The notes under the pieces were generated by a model. That model had not been told where the DNA came from, did no database searches, and saw only the letters and a program-made list of their open reading frames with translations. From Piscirickettsiaceae bacterium NZ-RLO1 (lineage in GTDB: Bacteria > Pseudomonadota > Gammaproteobacteria > Piscirickettsiales > Piscirickettsiaceae): DNA of 34,145 nucleotides. Of the stretch, positions 29,845 to 34,145 are shown piece after piece. Position 1 is the first letter of the stretch, and each line of letters begins with the position of its first letter. The stretch lies in assembly GCA_001644975.1 (NCBI GenBank), contig LVCQ01000016.1, forward strand, positions 1 to 34,145, written 5' to 3'. Position numbers and translations under genes: made by a program.

Positions 29845-30803
29845 TGCTTTTTCTCCTGCCAAAGATGAATTACATCATTAAGTAAGTAAGCGCCAAGACG
29901 TGCAGTTTGCTGACCCTGATCATAACAAGGGGCAAGCTCAGCAATATCAAAACCAATTAAATCAGTAAAGTTAATAATATCCTGTAATATGACCTGCACC
30001 TGCTCAGCTAAAAGCCCAAATGCTTGTGGCGCACTCACCCCAGGTGCAAGGCTTTCAGAAAACACATCTAAACATAACGTTAAATAAACAGTATCTACAT
30101 TCTCGCAAAACCGCATTATTTTCTCTTTTACGGATAAATAATTATTTTTTACCTCATTTGCACTCACCACCTCCACCCCCAATAACTGGGCTGTTGCAAA
30201 TAAGCTTGTAGTATTTGCATAAGGTTGCAAACCTATACAGCAGTAATTAAATTCATGGTTATTTTCTTTGCAAAAATCAGCAAGCTGCTTAAACGGCGTT
30301 CCCGATGAGCCCTGCACGCCATTAATAAGCGGCCTTAAATCCAAATGGGCATCAAGATTAATCACACCAACTTTTTTATTTTGCTCAAAAGCAGCTTTAA
30401 ATAACCCTAAACCATGCCCCCAGGCAACTTCATGCCCACCACCTAAAACAATCGATAAAATATTTTTTTTAGCAAGAGACTCACTCAATACGGCAAGTTT
30501 AGTTTGAGCTAGCTCAAGATCGCGATTCTGACAACAAACATCACCAAGATCAGCAATTTTCATGGCATGATGAAAAGATAAATTAGCTAAGGCACTTCTA
30601 AGTGCAGCAGGCCCCATAGCAGCCCCCGGGCGCCCCAAGTTACGTTTAACACCTTCGTCTGAACAAAAACCTGTGAGCGTTATAGTATGCTCTGCACTTA
30701 AATTAGTATAATCTAATGCTTCTACTGCTTGAAAAAAGCGGCGTGCATCCACACCATCATCACGTCCCTGCCAAAGATAAGGCCCTTGATCAATCAATTG
30801 CAC
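29841..30803 (-). CDS. hutG: Formimidoylglutamase (arginase family)
   Basis: Last step: formimidoylglutamate to glutamate plus formamide, by a binuclear-Mn ureohydrolase fold. Seen are GFCSDEGVKRNLGRPGA, the metal motifs GGGHEVAWGHG and NLDAHLDLRP, and the C-terminal APGVSAPQAFG plus FDIAELAPCYD. In the third metal motif, where the superfamily has Asp-x-Asp, this protein has CLD (YLTLCLDVF), so one bridging Asp is a Cys. The open frame begins at GTG 30842, but a good promoter -10 sits on that spot. GAGGGA lies seven bases before the GTG at 30801-30803, so I start there (320 residues). First gene of the operon. Confidence 0.9.
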   Translation of the reverse strand: MQLIDQGPYLWQGRDDGVDARRFFQAVEALDYTNLSAEHTITLTGFCSDEGVKRNLGRPGAAMGPAALRSALANLSFHHAMKIADLGDVCCQNRDLELAQTKLAVLSESLAKKNILSIVLGGGHEVAWGHGLGLFKAAFEQNKKVGVINLDAHLDLRPLINGVQGSSGTPFKQLADFCKENNHEFNYCCIGLQPYANTTSLFATAQLLGVEVVSANEVKNNYLSVKEKIMRFCENVDTVYLTLCLDVFSESLAPGVSAPQAFGLLAEQVQVILQDIINFTDLIGFDIAELAPCYDQGQQTARLGAYLLNDVIHLWQEKKQ

Positions 30804-30840
30804 TGCTACTTCCCTCGTCCTTTCGTTCCTTTGAAAAAAC

Positions 30841-30870
30841 ACTATACTACTCTAGCTCATATAATAACAA
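30841..30870 (-). promoter_or_regulatory. Candidate promoter of the hut operon
   Basis: On the minus strand: TTGTTA (30865-30870), 18 bases, TATAGT (30841-30846). Transcription would start near 30834, about 30 bases before the preferred hutG start. I saw no clear operator nearby. The remaining 30871-31122 spacer is very AT-rich and shows nothing else I can name. Confidence 0.45.
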
Positions 30871-31122
30871 TGACTAGAATTTTTAAAATTTAGATTTTGC
30901 AGCGCAATTAATTTTTAACTTTAAAAACAATAAAATTAAAATAATAATAAAATCTACTTATTATTGAATGAACCTAAAAAAATATATTACTGCTGTTTTC
31001 AGTATTTTAAGTAAAATCAAGTTATAAGTTTATTTTTAAATCTTGTTAGCCATTATTAAACAATTAAAAAAATAAAACAAAATAATAATTTTTAAAAAAA
31101 ATACTTATTTAATTAATAGCAA

Positions 31123-31545
31123 CTACTCATGCAATACTAAGACATCACAATGCGCAGCATGAATAATTGCATTTGTTGTTGAGCCTAATAACCAACTAAA
31201 ATCCATTTTGTTATGCCGACCAATAATCACTAAATCCACACCTAATGACTCAACCAGATCAAACAAACCATTTTTAGGTGTATCAACAATAACATGCTGC
31301 ATAGTATTAGAGACATTCAAGGCCTTACAAAACTCAAGCAATTCTTCTTTTGCTGCCTGTTGACGCGAGGTTTCCAAGTCATCAACCACAATCACACCAG
31401 GATAGGCCATGGTGACCGGTTCAACAAAATTCACCACACTTAACTTCGCCTCAAATACATCAGCAAACTGCCTGACCTTCGCTATCACTTTGTTGCAGGC
31501 ATCACTCATATTAGTTGCAAACAAAAAATGTTGATACCCATTCAT
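31123..31545 (-). CDS. Universal stress protein, UspA-like
   Basis: Small cytosolic alpha/beta protein of the Usp family, usually induced by growth arrest or stress. It starts with HFLFATNMSDACNKV (family beta-1/alpha-1). VDDLETSR lies in the middle and LVIIGRHNKMDFSWLLGSTTNAI near the C-terminus. ATP-binding members have G-x-x-G followed by G-S/T. Here the second Gly is Asn (GRHN), as in the non-ATP-binding E. coli UspA type (GHHQ). Length 140. AAGGA is 8-9 bases before the ATG. It is a single gene between the hut promoter and a 302-base gap. Confidence 0.9.
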   Translation of the reverse strand: MNGYQHFLFATNMSDACNKVIAKVRQFADVFEAKLSVVNFVEPVTMAYPGVIVVDDLETSRQQAAKEELLEFCKALNVSNTMQHVIVDTPKNGLFDLVESLGVDLVIIGRHNKMDFSWLLGSTTNAIIHAAHCDVLVLHE

Positions 31546-31847
31546 ATCTCATCCTTATATATACTTTTTTAAGTTAAAAAATAGCAAGACTTTAATTTTA
31601 TTTTAGTCCTCTAAGACATAGTGGTCTAGAGAAAACGACACAAGTTATATAGCGATAATATAACCTCATCCTCAACACCCCATAAACTCATATAAAGTCA
31701 GCCTATTAAAAACAAAAACAAAGCAATCAAGTCAATCAGCATGCACACAAGACTCAGGCAAGCTTAGATAAACACCACAGACAAAAGTAGCAGCTGACAG
31801 TCTTTCGAAAAGACAGTATGATAACCAGCAGTGTAGTAGGAGGCCTT
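31546..31847. other. Intergenic gap between usp and pdxH
   Basis: About 300 bases with no credible gene. The only structure seen is a short hairpin, GTCTTT/AAAGAC at 31800-31814, flanked by GACAGT repeats and ending 23 bases before the pdxH Shine-Dalgarno. It could shape the pdxH leader, but it is weak. Confidence 0.4.
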
Positions 31848-32489
31848 ATGAAAATATCACACATACGTCGCGAATATTCAGGACAAGCGCTTACGCTAGA
31901 AAATTCAGCAAAGAGCCCAATTCAGCAATTTACTGCTTGGCTAGAAGACGCAACGGGCATAGAATCCACTGACCCAACGGCAATGACACTCGCCACTGTC
32001 GATTGCTCAGGCACTCCCAACCTTAGAATTGTGTTATTAAAAGGCATTAATGAACAAGGATTTAATTTTTTCACTAACTATAATAGTGCCAAAGGCCAAG
32101 AAATAGCACACACTCCACAGGCTGCTGCAAACTTCTATTGGTCAGCCCTCACGCGTCAAGTCAAAATACGCGGCGTCATCGAAAAACTAACCAGCCATGA
32201 GTCTGATGCTTACTTTAACAGTCGCCCCAAAGGTAGCCAAATTGCTGCCATTGCCTCTCCACAAAGCCAAGTTGTTCATCAAGCTGAGCTTACTGAACGC
32301 TTTAAAAAGCTAGAAGCACAGTATCATAATCACAGCTCACTGCCCCGACCTGACTTTTGGGGAGGCTATCGGTTGATTGCCCATGAAATCGAATTTTGGC
32401 AAGGCCAAGAAAACCGCCTACATCAGCGTGTTTTATATCAACGTGCGAATAATAACAGCTACTGGAAAAAATCAACCATTGCCCCATAA
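31848..32489 (+). CDS. pdxH: Pyridoxine/pyridoxamine 5'-phosphate oxidase
   Basis: FMN enzyme that oxidises pyridoxine- or pyridoxamine-5'-phosphate to PLP, the final step of vitamin B6 synthesis and salvage. Motifs: AMTLATVDCSGTPNLRIVLLKG (FMN/substrate contact), FNFFTNYNSAKGQEI, ANFYWSALTRQVKIRG, YFNSRPKGSQIAA, and a C-terminal PRPDFWGGYRL followed by EFWQGQENRLHQR. The usual RLHDR reads RLHQR. The frame is open 10 codons earlier; AGGAGG is five bases before the ATG at 31848, so I start there (213 residues; E. coli 218). Confidence 0.95.
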   Translation: MKISHIRREYSGQALTLENSAKSPIQQFTAWLEDATGIESTDPTAMTLATVDCSGTPNLRIVLLKGINEQGFNFFTNYNSAKGQEIAHTPQAAANFYWSALTRQVKIRGVIEKLTSHESDAYFNSRPKGSQIAAIASPQSQVVHQAELTERFKKLEAQYHNHSSLPRPDFWGGYRLIAHEIEFWQGQENRLHQRVLYQRANNNSYWKKSTIAP

Positions 32490-32614
32490 AGCACCTAAAT
32501 TATCTTCTTGTCTTCGGTTAAAGTATCATGAAATATCATAGTATATGACCTGAATAGACTAGAGCACTAAAAGCTAACAATACAATAAAATTTCAATAAT
32601 AATGAGGAAGACTC

Positions 32615-33949
32615 ATGACCACAATATTAATCACAAATGCGACCATCATTAATGAAGGCCAAAAGACAGAAGCTGACCTTTTTATCAAAAACGGCCGCAT
32701 CGAACACATTGATAGTGATTTAAGCCATAAACCTGCCAAACAAGTTATCGATGCTAAAAATAAATGGCTGATCCCCGGCATGATCGACGACCAAGTACAT
32801 TTTCGTGAACCCGGCCTCACCCACAAAGGTGAAATGCGCACAGAGTCACGTGCAGCCGCTGCAGGTGGCATCACCAGTGTAATGGAAATGCCTAATGTCT
32901 CTCCACCCACCACGACCATTCAAGCATTAAGAGACAAATTTAACCATGCAGCCAATCGCTTTAGCACCAACTATTCGTTTTATTTAGGGACAACTAATGA
33001 TAATCTTGAGCAGATTAAACAGCTCAACCCTAATGAAGCATGTGGAGTCAAAGTCTTTATGGGGGCCTCTACCGGCAATATGCTCGTCGATGATCCTAAA
33101 ATTCTTGACGCTCTATTCAAATCATGCCCAACACTGCTTGCTACCCACTGTGAAAACACACCGATGATTCTTGCCAACGAACAGAAATACCGTGAACAAT
33201 TTGGTGAAGAGGTCCCCATCGGCTGTCATCCGGCAATTCGCTCAGAAGCAGCCTGTTATGCCTCTTCATCGCTTGCGGTTGATCTTGCCAAGCGCCATGA
33301 TACCCGTTTACATGTCTTGCACTTAACGACAGCCAAAGAACTCGAATTATTTACTCAAGGCAATCATAATAAAAAACGCATCACTGCCGAAGCCTGTGTT
33401 CATCATTTGTTCTTTAATGATAATGATTATGATACCCTCGGCACACTGATCAAATGTAACCCAGCGATTAAAACTGAAAACGACCGCCTTAGCATACTTA
33501 ACGCTATCAATGACGATCTTATCGACGTTATTGCAACAGACCATGCACCACATACGTGGCAAGAAAAGCAAAACAGCTATTTTAATGCACCTTCAGGCTT
33601 ACCTTTAGTTCAACATGCCTTATTAAGCCTACTTGAACACCAAAAACGCGGTATATTTTCTATAGAAAGCATCGTCAAAAAAACTAGTCATGCTGTTGCT
33701 GATATTTATCAAATTAAAGAACGTGGCTATATTCGTGAAGGCTACCACGCTGATATTACTCTAATCGACCCGAATACGCCCCATGAAGTATCTACAGATA
33801 ATATTTTATACAAATGCGCATGGTCACCTTTTAATGGCTATAAATTCAATCACTCAATCATGTCAACTATTATTAACGGCAAACTCGTTTACCATCACGG
33901 TCAATTTCATGAAGAAAATGTTGGCCTACCATTAGAATTTGATCGTTAG
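32615..33949 (+). CDS. pyrC: Dihydroorotase, PyrC/amidohydrolase family
   Basis: Third step of pyrimidine synthesis: reversible closure of N-carbamoyl-aspartate to dihydroorotate, by a zinc amidohydrolase. The metal motif reads IDDQVHFREPG, i.e. QxH instead of the usual HxH. GVKVFMGAST supplies the bridging carbamylated Lys, followed by ATHCENT, HVLHLTTAKE and the catalytic DHAPHTW. At 444 residues it is the long class I type, unlike the roughly 350-residue E. coli PyrC. From memory, the QVHFREPGLTHK version is common in Bacteroidetes dihydroorotases. GAGGAA lies seven bases before the ATG. Allantoinase or hydantoinase is possible but fits less well. Confidence 0.88.
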   Translation: MTTILITNATIINEGQKTEADLFIKNGRIEHIDSDLSHKPAKQVIDAKNKWLIPGMIDDQVHFREPGLTHKGEMRTESRAAAAGGITSVMEMPNVSPPTTTIQALRDKFNHAANRFSTNYSFYLGTTNDNLEQIKQLNPNEACGVKVFMGASTGNMLVDDPKILDALFKSCPTLLATHCENTPMILANEQKYREQFGEEVPIGCHPAIRSEAACYASSSLAVDLAKRHDTRLHVLHLTTAKELELFTQGNHNKKRITAEACVHHLFFNDNDYDTLGTLIKCNPAIKTENDRLSILNAINDDLIDVIATDHAPHTWQEKQNSYFNAPSGLPLVQHALLSLLEHQKRGIFSIESIVKKTSHAVADIYQIKERGYIREGYHADITLIDPNTPHEVSTDNILYKCAWSPFNGYKFNHSIMSTIINGKLVYHHGQFHEENVGLPLEFDR

Positions 33950-33970
33950 AAGCAAGAGTAAAATAGAAAG

Positions 33971-34012
33971 TAGTGGTTTTAAACGAAGATTACATCTTTT
34001 TAAAGCCACCAC
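33971..34012. terminator. Possible hairpin terminator after the dihydroorotase gene
   Basis: TAGTGGTTTTAAA (33971-33983) can pair with TTTAAAGCCACCACTA (33999-34014) with a three-base bulge. No clean U run follows, so it is only a candidate for the convergent gene pair. Confidence 0.3.
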
Positions 34013-34047
34013 TATATTTAATGCTATATTTATTTAAAAAGATTATA

Positions 34048-34145
34048 TTACAAATCACATTCACTGCCTTCCGGTTCAGCAATAGCCACATCACCATTAC
34101 ACATGGTAAAGTCTTTAATTAAGGTAGCCACAGGCGGGGCTAATT
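34048..34145 (-). CDS. C-terminal end of a minus-strand gene, continues past the window
   Basis: Reading minus, the last 31 codons before TAA (34048-34050) are open and protein-like: LAPPVATLIKDFTMCNGD, then VAIAEPEGSECDL. The frame runs out of the window. Two Cys and an acidic ending are all that can be seen, and I do not recognise the protein. It converges with the dihydroorotase gene. Confidence 0.5.
   Translation of the reverse strand, partial: LAPPVATLIKDFTMCNGDVAIAEPEGSECDL

Noticed and set aside
30880-30930. A sigma-54 promoter for hut
   Set aside because: A GCGCTGCA-like stretch is present on minus, but the GG-N10-GC spacing is absent.
31800-31814. Hairpin before pdxH as a terminator or riboswitch
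   Set aside because: The stem is only six pairs, without a U run and without any known riboswitch core.

Overview
The window looks like the chromosome of an AT-rich gammaproteobacterium, probably from the Legionella/Coxiella/Piscirickettsia side of the class. Three things suggest this. The housekeeping order cspD-clpS-clpA-infA-aat-trxB-ftsK-lolA is that of the E. coli 20-minute region, without cydDC and lrp. The rlmD-relA-mazG run is also gammaproteobacterial. A signal-peptide-bearing GDA1/CD39 apyrase is present, an enzyme otherwise best known in bacteria from Legionella. No RNA genes, CRISPR arrays or intact insertion sequences were seen. The species assignment is inference.

Layout. 1-728: the end of an unrecognised gene whose start is unclear and which may be frameshifted. 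764-9524: housekeeping block: ftsK-lolA (minus), trxB-aat (plus; aat carries a +1 frameshift), infA (plus), clpS-clpA (minus, sharing a terminator with infA) and cspD (plus). 9697-14192: a small lipoprotein, a DedA membrane protein, an AmpG-like permease, a thioredoxin, adenylate kinase and a LOG-family enzyme. 14172-19353: mazG, relA, rlmD and an unknown membrane-anchored protein, all on minus. 19535-22135: an MFS exporter and the apyrase. 22136-22791: a 656-base gene-free stretch that begins with a GC-richer, strongly structured element and ends in very AT-rich DNA. 22792-25273: an unknown lipoprotein and a protein joining a degenerate receiver domain to TPR-like repeats. 25301-30803: a hutG-hutI-hutU-hutH operon on minus. 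31123-33949: a universal stress protein, pdxH and a dihydroorotase. 34048 to the end: the tail of a minus-strand gene that runs out of the window.

How the genes work together. HutH, HutU, HutI and HutG form the complete direct route from histidine to glutamate plus formamide; hutG/hutI and hutU/hutH overlap and are probably translationally coupled. No hut repressor or histidine transporter is in view. ClpS and ClpA form the N-end-rule proteolysis arm. Aat would normally create N-degrons for that arm, so the aat frameshift matters if it is real. FtsK and LolA serve division and lipoprotein traffic, and RelA sets the stringent response.

Most of the window is ordinary core genome. The parts most worth a second look are the structured element after the apyrase, the aat frameshift, the receiver-like/TPR protein with its lipoprotein neighbour, and several altered active-site motifs (HutG, MazG, the ClpA loop, dihydroorotase). 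There are also several clean palindromes in promoter regions.
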